64,000 nucleotides of DNA from Diphasiastrum complanatum. Taxonomy: Eukaryota; Streptophyta; Lycopodiopsida; Lycopodiales; Lycopodiaceae. The notes beneath the pieces were generated by a model, which saw nothing but the letters and a program-made list of their open reading frames with translations, made no database searches and had not been told where the DNA came from. The stretch covers positions 23,608,285 to 23,672,284 of the forward strand of contig CM055104.1 of the NCBI GenBank assembly GCA_029204225.1. The letters are read 5' to 3'. Below, one piece after another: positions 11,828-23,494 of the stretch (the first letter of the stretch is position 1; each line of letters opens with the position of its first letter). Made by a program: the position numbers and the translations under genes.

Positions 11828-12470
11828 CAGATGTGCATGTCTGGTGCCACAAAGTTGGCTTTTGTGTGCTTAGTTGCACAGGATTGTTGCATTTTGTTGC
11901 ACAGATTTGACTGAGGCACATGATTGTTGCATTTATGACAGAGACATCTCTCATGAACAGATCCAGTTTGCTGATTTGTGTCATTTGAGCCAACAGTATG
12001 TGAAGCACAATAAGAGTTAGCATCAAAATTTTCAATGGTATTCTTGTCCTGCTCAATAAAGCATGTATTTGAAAACAATCAGATCATTGGGAAATGGACG
12101 TGTTTGTTCATGATGTTCAAATTGGGTTGCAAATACAATTAGTTTGCGATGAACTGCATATACTGGTTTCTTTGGACACGAGGAACTTCGAGCTATAGAA
12201 AATAATCAAATCAGGGTTGTAAATAGAATATAAATGAATTTGTTTACCTGTGCTATTAAACAAGTCAATGCCAATTCCATTTTTGGGTTGTTGTTTGTCA
12301 TGCTTTATTTCAGAGTCCAGATCATCATGATCTTCAGTATGTCGAAGTTTTGAGAGAAATCCCCAGATGGTTTCCTTGCTCTTGGCTCGGCTTTTCATAT
12401 TTGTCGTTGCGCTCAGGTTCGTGTTTGGTTACATTTTCTGTCATCTGTGCACGTCGTTGTTTGGAAGGCG
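11828..12470 (-). pseudogene. Possible exon-like fragments of an unknown gene
   Basis: On the minus strand a hydrophilic frame (KSRAKSKETIWGFLSKLRH, SEIKHDKQQPKN) ends at a good donor-like sequence, ACAG|GTAAAC near 12248. About 190 bp further on, another frame (IENFDANSYCASHTVG, ERCLCHKCNNHVPQ) follows. The reading phases do not join cleanly, so this is at best a decayed or captured gene fragment. No family is recognised. It could be coincidence. Confidence 0.2.
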
Positions 12471-13237
12471 ATTTGAGGGTTAGATTGTAAATAGCCCGAA
12501 ATCATGATCAGTGCACGAGGCCTGTGGCAGCATCAAATAAACTCTGTAATAAAAATCACAAGATAATGGTTTTTTCTATGCACACAATTTTTTTTGAAGA
12601 TTTGTGCATCTGGATTGCTATGTAGGCATTCGTAATCTCATTCCATATTTTGTAATTCCCTTCGTTTTGTCTACCAAGCATACAAATAAGTACATTGCAC
12701 ACATGTTCTTGCTCTATCTCTATCCAGAGTCCAGAGATTGTCTATTGCCCTGTACTACTATTTAGAATCTGTTAAATGTATTTTTTCTTCACGCTTGCTG
12801 CATACAAGTGATTTATCATTTATTTGTAGGTATGAATCACCATCGCATCCATGTATCAGTACATAGAACTGAATCTAATTGTTCGTGGAGTCATGGACCC
12901 TTGCCAATCGTTACAAATCTTTGTTTACGATGTGCCGAGTCGTAGAGACTTAAGATGCTCCTGTCATCATTTTCGTTTCTAATATATTTAAACTCAATAC
13001 AATGTTCAGAGTCCAGACTTACAAACTAAATCTATAGTGTTATCTTGATTGGACTCAACTTCATGTGGCAATGCTTGTTAGATAATAAAAATAAGGACTT
13101 ATTAACATTGAATGTAGATAGATTGTTCAGATTTTACATTCTATTTTTTTATGTTAATGATCAGAATGTCAAAAGGGCCTATACTTGTCTCATATTAACC
13201 TTTCATAACACGTATTATTATGCATATATCTTATACC
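12471..13237. other. Non-coding stretch, no gene seen
   Basis: AT-rich sequence up to the copia fragment; no domain or structured RNA recognised. Confidence 0.4.
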
Positions 13238-13720
13238 AGCTCTCTTTTTTTCTTGTTTCTACTAGAGAGCAAGGATGAGGTGTTTGATGTGTTTGTCAAG
13301 TTCAAAGTTGCTATTGAGACTCAATTTACAACCAAAATCAAATGCTTGAGGAGCGACAATGGTGGTGAATACATTTCTAACAAATTCAAAGCCTTTTGCG
13401 ATGAGCATGGGATCAAGAGGGAGTACACATGTCCAAGAACACCACAACAAAATGGAGTGGCCGAGAGGAAGAATAGAACCTTGTGTGAGAGTGCAAAGGC
13501 AATGAGATTGAATGCTAATCTTCCTAAACCTTTTTGGAGTGATGCTTTGTTGTGTGCAAATTTCCTATGCAATAGATGGCCAAGTGTTGTATTGGAAGGA
13601 AAAACCCCTTTTGAAGCTTTGTTTGGTACGAAGCCTAATGTCAAGTTTCTAAGAACTTTTGGATGCATTTGCTACTTCAACATTACTCTTGATGATAGAA
13701 CTAAGGAGGATCCATCTTGA
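13238..13720 (+). pseudogene. Ty1/copia integrase fragment
   Basis: An uninterrupted stretch of copia integrase catalytic core: LESKDEVFDVFVKF, the second catalytic Asp in LRSDNGGEY near 13360, the Glu in NGVAERKNRT near 13460, and the conserved LPKPFWSDAL and FGTKPNVKFLRTFGC that follow. The first catalytic Asp and the zinc-binding N-terminus are missing, and the frame ends abruptly at 13720 before the RT. Both edges are unrelated sequence, so this is an isolated ~480-bp piece. It is a different lineage from the copia element at 17-21 kb. Confidence 0.92.
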
Positions 13721-13989
13721 TTATAATTGCTTATTCCGGATTTTAGAGGCAAGTATTTTTGGAATATCAAACTATAGATTTAGAATATGGTCTCAAAAAC
13801 AATTTTGTGTTGGCACGTATATGGTTTAAAGGCACTAGCGATTGAAGCACATGTAAGTACCTTTTTTACTTTTGAAAAACTCCTCTGATATTAGATTGTA
13901 AGATCCTGGAACTAGGTTCAATAAGAAATGTTGGAAAGATGATCACATCAGCATTAACATTGAATACTCAATTGATTTGTATTTCTTCT

Positions 13990-14818
13990 AAGTATTTTGG
14001 TATGGAGTTAATATACTAGAATCTCTTTCACATACCATTGTATTGTTGACATTTTTGGAATTGAAATCAAGGGAACAAGATTAGAGTCTATTGCGAGCAT
14101 TAGAAAGAGCAAAGTTAATACTACTATTGGATGGGTAGGTAGGGTTAGAATGCATGCATAACAAACTAATAACATTGAACAATACTTAATTGCCATTCCC
14201 AAGATGTTACCAATGTCTTTGATGCATAGATTTTGGGCCATAAGGTAAAAAAAACCTTGGTGCATGAATTATTGTGTTATTCTTGTTAGTGGAAAATCCA
14301 ACACCATTACGTGATTTAGTTGTGCAAGTGCAGACGTAAGCAAATGTTGAACTTTAATGAACTTGGCTATTAACTAATATCGTTAAAAAATTCATAATCA
14401 AAGTGTAATTATTTTGTTGCAAGCTAATATTCCCCCTAATACGTGATTACGCTTCATGTAGTTGTCCTGCTAAAAAATACACTACCTTTACATGATTTTT
14501 ATATGATAATCTTATTGTATTATTACGTGATTATATTCTTGTCTTGGGCGCATGGTAGGTAGTCCTTGTTGAAACTAGCTGTAAATGGTCGAAAAAGTAG
14601 TCGTCACCAAAAGGTGTAACCTATTTGATGATACATGTACCAAATTTTCTAGTTAAAGCTAAAATATAATTGTTTGCTTATTGATGGGCTTTTTAGGTTA
14701 ATGTACCAGAATCTCTTAAGTATCAATGTGTTGACATTTTTGAAATAAAAATCAATGGGAGTAAGATTAGAGTCCATCACAAACATTAAGTAAAGAGAAG
14801 CATTATATGTAGATATTG

Positions 14819-14867
<49 letters not shown>

Positions 14868-16265
14868 CCATTCCTAGGATCTAGCCAACGCTTTTAATGC
14901 ATAGATTTTTGGCCATGCATTAGGTGGAAAACCCTGGTGCACAAAATATTACGTACTTTTGTTGGTGAAAAATCCAACACCATTACGTGATTTAGTTGTT
15001 AGTTGCACAATTGTAAACAAATGTAAAATGTAAGTATTTTGTTGCAACCCAACCTTCCCCGTGTTGCGGGTGGTAAGTCATAGCACTTGATTACATTTCC
15101 CGTAGTTTAATCGCTAGAAAATACACTATTACGTTATTTTTGCAGGATACTATATTTTCTCAAAAGATCAAAATTTATCATATTACTAGGTGATGGAGTT
15201 TTTGGTTCAAGTGGACGATAGGTGGTGGTCCGTGTTGATGAAGAACTATCAATCCACATGTGGAAAATGTGGTTGTTGCTAGAGAAGGCATGAAACTTGT
15301 ACTGTGGTAGGACCTTTTTCAAGTAGCATTGTATTGTTGACATTAACAAGATATTAGTAATGCTTTTCATACAGATTCTTTTGTCATACATTAGGTGGAA
15401 AACCCTAGAATGACTATAATATAATCTAACTTTGACTAAACATGTCCATCAACAATTTGTATAATGTTTAGTCAACATTTAGCTTGGCACAAATTCATAC
15501 ATGTTATTAAACCTAAATACATAAAAAAAAATGTCGATAGGTATTTACATTGACTGGTCTATTGGTCGGTATTCTCCACAAGGATGCATCTTGACATTGA
15601 TTAGCTAGTATTATTAGATCACAACAAAAAAAATAATTTGCTTGTGTTGTGCGTTACGTGTCGTGACTTTTTAGTTTTCTAAACAAATTTTGCAGATTTT
15701 GAAATGTCATTAATAATGTTGAACGAGTTTCAATTCACATTGGCTACACAGTAGTAATGATTTTGATGCAACAAAAAAATTGCCATCCATGCAGTGAAAA
15801 AATTTCATGCATGAAATGGAACATATATATTACAGACTATATTGGTATAAGTTTTTGAATTTTATGAACTACAATGAATCTTAATCTTCCCCAAAATTCT
15901 GCCATGGAAATTATGGATATTCATCAATATAACCAACATTACATGTGGCATAATTTCAATTTTGTAAACAAATTTTACAAATTTTGAAATTCTTTAAAAT
16001 ATCAATGTCGAACAAGTTTCAATTCACATTAGCTACACAATATTAACGATTTTGATATAACCAAAAACCTAACATGTATAAGGTGGAAATCTTCATGCAT
16101 GAAATATCATGTAATTTTGTTGCTGGAAAATTCAACACCAATACATGAGTTAATTTTACAAAAAAACCTCTTATGCATGAGGTGGGAAATCTTCATGCAT
16201 GACATGTCATGCAATTTTGTTGGTGGAAAACCCAACACCAAAGCATGATTTAATTTAACTTTTTT
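13990..16265. repeat. Old degenerate tandem/dispersed repeat array
   Basis: Several diverged copies of the same ~0.5-0.7-kb sequence. Shared landmarks are TATTGTTGACATT(TTTGGAAT) near 14040, 14730 and 15330, then TAGGTGGAAAACCCT-type boxes near 14245, 14920, 15390, 16080 and 16185, then AATCCAACACCATTACGTGATTTA-type boxes near 14290, 14970, 16130 and 16230. No protein is encoded. The copies are too diverged for a young satellite; nested non-autonomous elements are an alternative. Confidence 0.6.
14823..14866. repeat. (TA)n microsatellite
   Basis: About 22 TA dinucleotides within the second copy of the degenerate array. Confidence 0.95.
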
Positions 16266-16626
16266 ATATGAATCTCATAAACTTTGACTTTACCAGCAAA
16301 TGGGATACTTGCTAATAACATTAGCAGATGTCGCAGAAATTACCAAAGCTTATTTCAATCTTAACAAACCATACAGTATTATTGTACTTAGTGTATCGAA
16401 AACCAAATTCAAATATGATGTATTTCTTGAATACAATAAAAGATATATTACAAAATGTATCCACGGACATACCAACACCAACACCCATTCTTAGAGAACT
16501 ATCACTACACCAACAACATTTTATGGAAGCTAGTTAGATCATATATGAACTAATGCACACAACTCGAAAAGCTTTTATGGAGTCATGCACTGTAATGAGT
16601 GACCCCTCACCAATTTATTACCTATA

Positions 16627-16992
16627 TTGACCCAAATATCGTGTACTAGGTTTCTTGATCTTCCACAATCAAACCTCCTTCATCGGGCTTCCATTGTTGG
16701 AAGTGTTATGGCTTCTCAAGAAACTCAACATAAAGAATTGCATTATTGTCATTGCGCTTCTGGAAAAAACTATGTTAACTTGCGCATGATTTGTGGTGAC
16801 ACTTCAAGGACGTGGTGCTTCACCTGTAAACTTGCAACTACCCTACCTGGTGACTTTCATCAAACAGTAACTTTTAAATCACCTTATGACATTCATACTC
16901 CTCACATGCACTTTTTTGTACTCCAATGGATTTTTCACTTTGTTAATAAAATTAGGCAATTTTTTTTTGTAGCACATTTGAATCTAGTGTAA
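16627..16992 (+). CDS. Unknown ORF, doubtful
   Basis: 121 codons with several Cys and His residues (LHYCHCASGKNYVN, CGDTSRTWCFTCK) and a hydrophobic C-terminus. The cysteine spacing does not match a zinc-knuckle, RING or PHD pattern that I can name. No neighbours support it. It may be a chance frame. Confidence 0.15.
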   Translation: MTQISCTRFLDLPQSNLLHRASIVGSVMASQETQHKELHYCHCASGKNYVNLRMICGDTSRTWCFTCKLATTLPGDFHQTVTFKSPYDIHTPHMHFFVLQWIFHFVNKIRQFFFVAHLNLV

Positions 16993-17313
16993 TACAAAAA
17001 AATAAATAAACTACCAATTTAAGGCAGGGCCAAGTGGCTTGCCACACTGCCTTGTTATTATTAGCCAGTTCATTATCCCTCGTACTAAACTCTTTATTAA
17101 TCTTGACTCGTTGGGGACAAATTGTTTCTTAGTTCCTTTTGGATTTTGAGAGGATGCCCTTGCCCCTTTTAAATTTACTAACTCTGTGGTCTCAACTTTC
17201 AAATATAGTAAATACCTTCAGCCCTCTTAATACTGCCTCTATCTTTTTAGCGAATCACCTTTTGCTCCTCTTCTTTCCAGCTAAACTCAAATGTCTCTTC
17301 TTTGGTATTCTCT
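16993..17313. other. Sequence left of the copia element
   Basis: No recognised gene. A 63-codon minus-strand frame (17011-17202) is polar and unassigned. This DNA sits where the copia 5' LTR should be. Confidence 0.35.
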
Positions 17314-17337
17314 CCCGATCAATCATAAGTTGCAACA
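17314..17337 (+). mobile_element. Remnant of the copia 5' LTR
   Basis: About 24 bp ending ATCATAAGTTGCAACA match the end of the 3' LTR (21619-21642). The sequence to the left does not match the rest of the LTR. Confidence 0.8.
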
Positions 17338-17338
17338 G

Positions 17339-17350
17339 TGGTATCAGAGC
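17339..17350 (+). promoter_or_regulatory. Primer-binding site, tRNA-Met type
   Basis: TGGTATCAGAGC lies two bases after the LTR end. It is the standard initiator-tRNA primer site of plant copia elements, where minus-strand DNA synthesis starts. Confidence 0.95.
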
Positions 17351-17390
17351 AGTTGCAAACTCATAGTCAACCAAATAGCAAGGAATAGCA

Positions 17391-17990
17391 ACAAACCTGC
17401 AACAAAAGGTTGTCATAAAATTCGATGGATTAAACTATCGAATTTGGAAGCACAAGATGAAGATGCTTCTCAAGGGAGAGGGATTATGGAATGTCGTGGA
17501 AGGAGCTGAAATCAGACCAGAAGCTGATGTTGCAGAATGGGACAAGAAGAATGATCGTGCTATGGCATTAATCATTAACCACAGAGAATTGCGAAACCAG
17601 CCAAGAAATTTGGCAGATATTACAAAACAATGAGCAGAAGACTGGTGTACCCCTCAACAACCAGCTTCTAAATATGAAGTGGGATGGTTCTAATATCAAC
17701 CAGCATGCTAGCAGAATGAAGAACATTTTTTCTCAACTGGCAGCAGTGGATCAAGGACATGCAATACCTGTGGTCCAACAGTTCCTGCATTTTGTCAAGT
17801 CACTTCCACCATCTTACCACTCCTTACGAACCATACTCATGAGGACACCAAACATGACACTTGATGATGTTGTAAAGGCTGTAGCAGATGAAATGGTCAT
17901 GAAGCCATTCCAAAAAGAAAGGTCACCCTGCCTATGAGTGTTGGTATAACCCCAAGGGCAAATCCAAGGGTGACAAAGTCAATGTAGCAG
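17391..17990 (+). pseudogene. Copia gag
   Basis: The N-terminal part has the copia gag signature KFDGLNYRIWKHKMKMLL followed by GLWNVVEG (DUF4219/UBN2 type). After a TGA near 17630 and a frame change, the gag middle continues as SRMKNIFSQLAAV, FVKSLPPSYHSL and MTLDDVVKAVADE. The zinc knuckle is half lost: only its second half (GHPAYECW, then a Lys-rich tail) can be read near 17925, in a shifted frame. Gag forms the virus-like particle and binds element RNA; this copy is broken at least twice. Confidence 0.85.
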
Positions 17991-17995
17991 CTGTA

Positions 17996-20900
17996 TTGGA
18001 ATCAATGGCTGATAGTCCAGACCTCAAGGTTGTGATAGATTCTGGTGCTACAGCTCACATAACTTACAGAAGAAAAATCTTGAATGATTACAAGACCACC
18101 AATGGTTCAAGAAAAGTTGTTCTGGGCGATGAGAGCAGACACAAGGTAGAAGGAACTGGATCACTCCTACTAAAGACATCAAAAGGCCACAAAAATTTAG
18201 AGGGAGTGCTCTATGTTCCTACACTGAAGAATGACCTGCTTTCAGTGGCCAGGATCACAGATCTTGGAATGAGCGTTACATTCAGCAATGAACAATGCAA
18301 GATAAAGAATAACGGAACTAATGAGGTCATTGCAACAGCTCCAAGAAGGGGTAATCTCTACCACACTAGTATTGTGAATAAGATTGAGCATGTCTTAACA
18401 ACTACAAATGCAGAAGATGTGAATAATTTGTGGCATAAAAGGATGTATCATTCAAACATGAAGACACTGTATCAGATGTCACAAAAGGATCTGGTAGATG
18501 GTCTACAAGTTACAGATACACAAATTGTTTTTTGTGAACCCTGTCTGAAGGGCAAGCAACACCGTGAACCTTTCAAATATGAAGGTGTGCGAGCAAAGGA
18601 AATTCTAGGATTGGTCCACACAGATTTATGTGGGCCAATGAAGGTCCCTTCAATCTCAGGCTCAAAGTATTTCATTAGTTTCATTGATGACTTAAGTCAC
18701 ATGACATTTGTATACTTTCTAAAGTATAAATCAGATGCATTTGAGATGTTCAGGGATTTCAAGGCATTTGCAGAAAAACAGACAGGAAAACAACTCAAGA
18801 TACTCAGATCTGATAATGGAGGAGAGTATACAAGTTCTAAATTCCAAGCGTTCTGCAAGAAGGAAGGAATTGAGAGACAATATACAGTCCCATATACCCC
18901 TCAATACAATGGAGTAGCTGAGAGGAGAAATCGCACACTAATGGAGGCAGCTAGGTGCATGATGGCATAGGCAAAACCTCCAAAGTAGTTCTGGGCTGAA
19001 GCCATTGCAACCTCAGTGTATTTGCAAAACAGAAGCTTGACTACAACTGTCAAAGAAAGAACTCCAATTGAAGTTTGGTCAGGAGAAAAGCCACATTTGT
19101 CACATGCTAAGGTTTTTGGGTGTGCAGCATACATGCATATACCCAAGGAAAAGAGAACAAAGCTGGATGATAAATCACATCAGATGATCTTCATTGGATA
19201 TTCTACAAATTCTCATGGATATAAGCTCTATGACCAGAACACCAAGAAGATTCATGTGAGTCGTGATGTGAAATTTGAAGAAAATACATTTCTTGGAGGC
19301 AATGATCCCACCAGCTACCAAGTACTAGATGTCTCACCTTACATATCTGACTGGACTGAAGAGGGAGAGCAAGCAGGGAACAGTTTGATATTGGAAATCA
19401 AGGCTTGGGAATTAACCACCAGGACCTAAACCAGGACTTGGACCACAACCTAGACCTGCAAGATCATGGAGATTATTATGAGCCTAATGAAGTCGAACAA
19501 AGATGTTCTTCAAGAGTTCGACGACCATCATTAAAGGTCATTGAAAATGCAGAAAGCAATGCTTTCAATGATGAATTTTGTGACATCATTGAAGAACCTG
19601 CAAACTACAAGGAAGCAGTTGAAGGTCCTGAATCCAGGCAATGGCAACATGCAATGGAAGATGAAATTGAATTTATGCACAAGAATCAGACCTGGACATT
19701 AGCACCTTTACCACATGGAAGAAGAACAATTGATTGCAAGTGGATCTACAAAAGAAAGACCAGACATGATGGGAGCACAGACAGGTACAAAGCCACATTA
19801 GTGGCAAAGGGCTATTCACAAAGGTATGGAATTGATTACCAAGAAACTTTCTCTTCCATGGTCAAAATGGCTAGCATTAGTCTATTGTTTGCATATGCAG
19901 CCCAACATAATCTTGAGATACATCAGATAGATGTAAAAACAGCTTTCTTGCATGGTGATTTAGAAAAGGAAATATACATGAATCAGCCAGAAGCATTTCA
20001 AAATCCAAACCTGCCAGATCATGTGTGTAAACTTAATAAATGCATTTATGGTCTAAAACAGGCTTCACGTTCTTGGCATCAAAAGATAGACAATTTTCTT
20101 AGATCTATTGGAATGCAACCTATTCAAGCAGATTGCAATGTCTATGTCAAGGTAGAGGACAACCGATTTATTATTATGACTATGTTTGTTGACGATTCTC
20201 TGATGTTTGGAAACTGTCTAAGATTGATAAAAGACACTAAATCCCTGATAGGACGAAAGTTTGAGATTACCGACCTAGGTGAAGCCAAGGTCTGTCTCGG
20301 ATTACAGATTATCAAAGATAGAACAACAGGCATAATTCAGATAACACAATCCAAATATGCCTTGAAAGTACTTTCAGACTATAACATGATGGAGTGCAAG
20401 GGAAAGCCGACTCCCATGGCATTTGGAGTCAAACTTTCAAAGGAAGATGGCCCCAAAACTAAAGAGGACAAGTCAGCTATGGAAAACATTCCTTATCAGA
20501 ACTTAATAGGAAGCCTGATGTATTTGACAGTATGCACCAGGCTAGATCTTGCATTTTCAGTTTATGCATTGGCTCAATTCTCAAGCAATGCCGGAATATG
20601 CAGCATTGGAAGCTAGCTAAAAGGGTACTTCAGTACTTGAAGCAGACCCCACATTTGGGGATTACATATCAGAATTAGAATTAATTTGTTTTGCAAGCAT
20701 TTAGTGATGCAAGTTGGGCCAGTTCAAAGGATGACAGCAAGTCAATCACGGGGGGATGCTTCATGCTATGTGGAGGTCCAGTGAGCTGGGTTTGTAAAAA
20801 ACAATCACTTGTTGCCCAATCATCTTGTGAAGCCGAATACATTGCAGCTTCAAGGAATGCAAACGAAATCATCTGGTTGAGACAGATGCTGGAAGAATTG

Positions 20901-21152
20901 GGAATGAAACAATGTTCAACCTACCATTATGCATATGGATAGTCAGAGTGCTATATACTTATCCCAGGACCCTGTTTTTACTCAAAAACAAAGCACATAC
21001 CTCTAAAGTATCATCACATCAGAGATACGATAGCCACACAACAGATTCAAATTGAATATGTCAAGACAGCTGATATGACAGCTGATATTCTGACCAAACC
21101 TCTGGAAAAATCAGCATTTGAAAAACATAGAAGAAGTATGGGTATAGGTTGA
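17996..21152 (+). pseudogene. Copia pol polyprotein (PR-INT-RT-RH)
   Basis: Protease DSGATAHIT near 18038. GAG-pre-integrase HHCC region (LWHKRMYHSN ... CEPCLKGKQH) near 18430-18560. Integrase catalytic residues: Asp in VHTDLCGPM near 18620, Asp in LRSDNGGEY near 18805, Glu in NGVAERRNRT near 18915. Reverse transcriptase (403-codon open frame 19405-20616): WIYKRKTRHDG, AFLHGDLEKEIYM and an active site reading MFVDDSLM where most copia elements have YVDD. RNase H: FSDASWASSKDD near 20705, SSCEAEYIAA near 20825 and the C-terminal ADMTADILTKPL. Breaks: TAG at 18968-18970, a second TAG near 18987, frame changes near 19400 and 20600, and stops near 20675 and 20940. Confidence 0.95.
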
Positions 21153-21168
21153 AGGGTCTTCTCAGTTC

Positions 21169-21177
21169 AAGAGGGAG
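21169..21177 (+). promoter_or_regulatory. Polypurine tract of the copia element
   Basis: AAGAGGGAG directly before the TG of the 3' LTR, where plus-strand DNA synthesis is primed. It follows the pol stop by about 17 bp. Confidence 0.9.
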
Positions 21178-21642
21178 TGTTGAAGGATGAACTTCAAGAC
21201 CTTCAACCTGTCAAATGCAGCCTTCAACCGCAACCTAACAACGACATACAGAGCACTCTGTTAACTAACCACCTGGTTAGCACAAAACAATGCATTACAA
21301 GAAACATTACAAGATAGATAGGAAGGATATAAATACCTGATAGGCGTCAGACAGAATGTGCGAGATAAAAAGTATAGGAGATGATTAAGTGCTCAGAGAA
21401 TCACATTATCTGTGTACGCTTTTATGAAAGCTTATATGCTATTCAATCCTTCCATCTTCAACGAATCTGTTCTTCTACTGCTATGATGTCTTGTGTTGTT
21501 CTCTGTGAGTGTTAGGTTGTATCGTTTGTTGTTTTGTTTGCTATTTCTTTATGCAGGTTAGGTGACTCACACACAAAATCGGAGTCTGAGACTAACTCAG
21601 AATATCAGAAGACCAGCTTCCGCTCAATCATAAGTTGCAACA
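21178..21642 (+). mobile_element. Copia 3' LTR, 465 bp
   Basis: Starts TGTTGAAGG and ends GTTGCAACA, giving a 5-bp terminal inverted repeat (TGTTG/CAACA). It follows the polypurine tract at once. The sequence right of it is the 739-bp repeat unit, so the element was inserted into that array. Confidence 0.95.
21328..21335 (+). promoter_or_regulatory. TATA box in the copia LTR
   Basis: TATAAATA about 150 bp into the LTR, the expected place for the U3 promoter core. No start site was measured. Confidence 0.6.
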
Positions 21643-23494
21643 ACACAGAGAAGGATGAAGATAATCAAATCAACTGCGAGCTCATGTTTTGGTTCACCTA
21701 TCCTTGGCAGATCACGTAGCATCAGCTGGCTCAAAAGTTATTCTAAGGAGTATATTTCCCCTCCTAGCTCCTACTACGGAACCCTCATTAGTGATTTCTG
21801 CCGATTTGATTCTAGTGAAGGAGCCCTCAACAACAAAGCTTCATCCTCCGTCTCGGATAGCCCTTCTACTTTGCAACTTAAGAGTATGGGGCTTTATTCT
21901 CTATCAAAAACCGTTTCTTTTCCCAGCACAAAGAGTTACGCTTGCAATTCAAATACAGATTCGGAATCGACAGAAATGGTTGACTCCTCTTCTTACAATC
22001 AGCCTTTGCCTCTTAAGATTGCAAATTTGAAAGAATCAGCTAACAACATTACTATCTCCAACTCTAGTATCCTCCCACGACCACCAGCATTGAAAGCAGA
22101 TGAAAAAACTAGAAAACCTAGCAAGGCATTCCTTGGAAGAAAATACAGACAACACTCGGATCCAGCAAGAGGCTAATCATTTGCTACTTTCAACAAGGGA
22201 TGAGGAAATAGAGAGCAAGGTTATGAGGAACCACAAAAACCAAGAAATGGTCCTCTCTACAGAAATATGTGATTCGCATTCCTCTCCAGCTAAACGAAAC
22301 AAAGAATGATGCCTTACCCATTTGATTATGACTCAATGGGAAAAAATCCAGATTTTGAGAAAGACACTTGTCCTGTCAAGGACACAGAGAAGGATGAAGA
22401 TAATCAAATCAACTGCGAGCTCATGTTTTGGTTCACCTATCCTTGGCAGATCACGTAGCATCAGCTGGCTCAAAAGTTATTCTAAGGAGTATATTTCCCC
22501 TCCTAGCTCCTACTACGGAACCCTCATTAGTGATTTCTGCCGATTTGATTCTAGTGAAGGAGCCCTCAACAACAAAGCTTCATCCTCCGTCTCGGATAGC
22601 CCTTCTACTTTGCAACTTAAGAGTATGGGGCTTTATTCTCTATCAAAAACCGTTTCTTTTCCCAGCACAAAGAGTTACGCTTGCAATTCAAATACAGATT
22701 CGGAATCGACAGAAATGGTTGACTCCTCTTCTTACAATCAGCCTTTGCCTCTTAAGATTGCAAATTTGAAAGAATCAGCTAACAACATTACTATCTCCAA
22801 CTCTAGTATCCTCCCACGACCACCAGCATTGAAAGCAGATGAAAAAACTAGAAAACCTAGCAAGGCATTCCTTGGAAGAAAATACAGACAACACTCGGAT
22901 CCAGCAAGAGGCTAATCATTTGCTACTTTCAACAAGGGATGAGGAAATAGAGAGCAAGGTTATGAGGAACCACAAAAACCAAGAAATGGTCCTCTCTACA
23001 GAAATATGTGATTCGCATTCCTCTCCAGCTAAACGAAACAAAGAATGATGCCTTACCCATTTGATTATGACTCAATGGGAAAAAATCCAGATTTTGAGAA
23101 AGACACTTGTCCTGTCAAGGACACAGAGAAGGATGAAGATAATCAAATCAACTGCGAGCGCATGTTTTGGTTTACCTATCCTTGGCAGATCACGTAGCAT
23201 CAGCTGGCTCAAAAGTTATTCTAATGAGTATATTTCCCCTCCTAGCTCCTACTACGGAACCCTCATTAGTGATTTCTGCCGATTTGATTCCAGTGAAGGA
23301 GCTCTCAACAACAAAGCTTCATCCTCCGTCTCGGATAGCCCTTCTACTTTGCAACTTAAGAGTATGGGGCTTTATTCTCTATCAAAAACCGTTTCTTTTC
23401 CCAGCACAAAGAGTTACGCTTGCAATTCAAATACAGATTCGGAATCGACAGAACTGGTTGACTCCTCTTCTTACAATCAGCCTTTGCCTCTTAA
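21643..23494 (+). repeat. 739-bp coding-like unit in 2.5 tandem copies
   Basis: Copies at 21643-22381, 22382-23120 and a partial one at 23121-23494. The encoded frames of copies 1 and 2 are identical over 173 codons; copy 3 differs at a handful of sites. 739 is not a multiple of three, so each unit shifts the frame and none forms one long ORF. The protein is Ser-rich (SSSVSDSPSTLQLKS) with a short aromatic segment (LMFWFTYPWQI) in another frame. Because a LINE ORF2 start lies downstream at 24810, a LINE ORF1 origin is likely but not proven. The near identity argues for recent duplication. Confidence 0.9.

Larger units (their letters stand above)
17314..21642 (+). mobile_element. Ty1/copia retrotransposon lacking most of its 5' LTR
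   Basis: All internal parts lie in order: a 24-bp remnant of the 5' LTR, a tRNA-Met-type primer-binding site, gag, protease, integrase, reverse transcriptase, RNase H, polypurine tract and a full 465-bp 3' LTR. Only the last ~24 bp of the 5' LTR can be matched (ATCATAAGTTGCAACA), so the left end was deleted or replaced. Stops and frameshifts in gag and pol make it non-autonomous. No target-site duplication can be scored because the left end is missing. Confidence 0.93.

Noticed and set aside
13321-13668. Minus-strand frame opposite the copia integrase
   Set aside because: Shadow of a well-supported plus-strand integrase fragment.
17281-17300. CCAGCTAAAC shared between 17277 and the 739-bp unit as evidence of the copia left flank
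   Set aside because: Only about ten bases match and the continuation differs; too short to support a shared flank.
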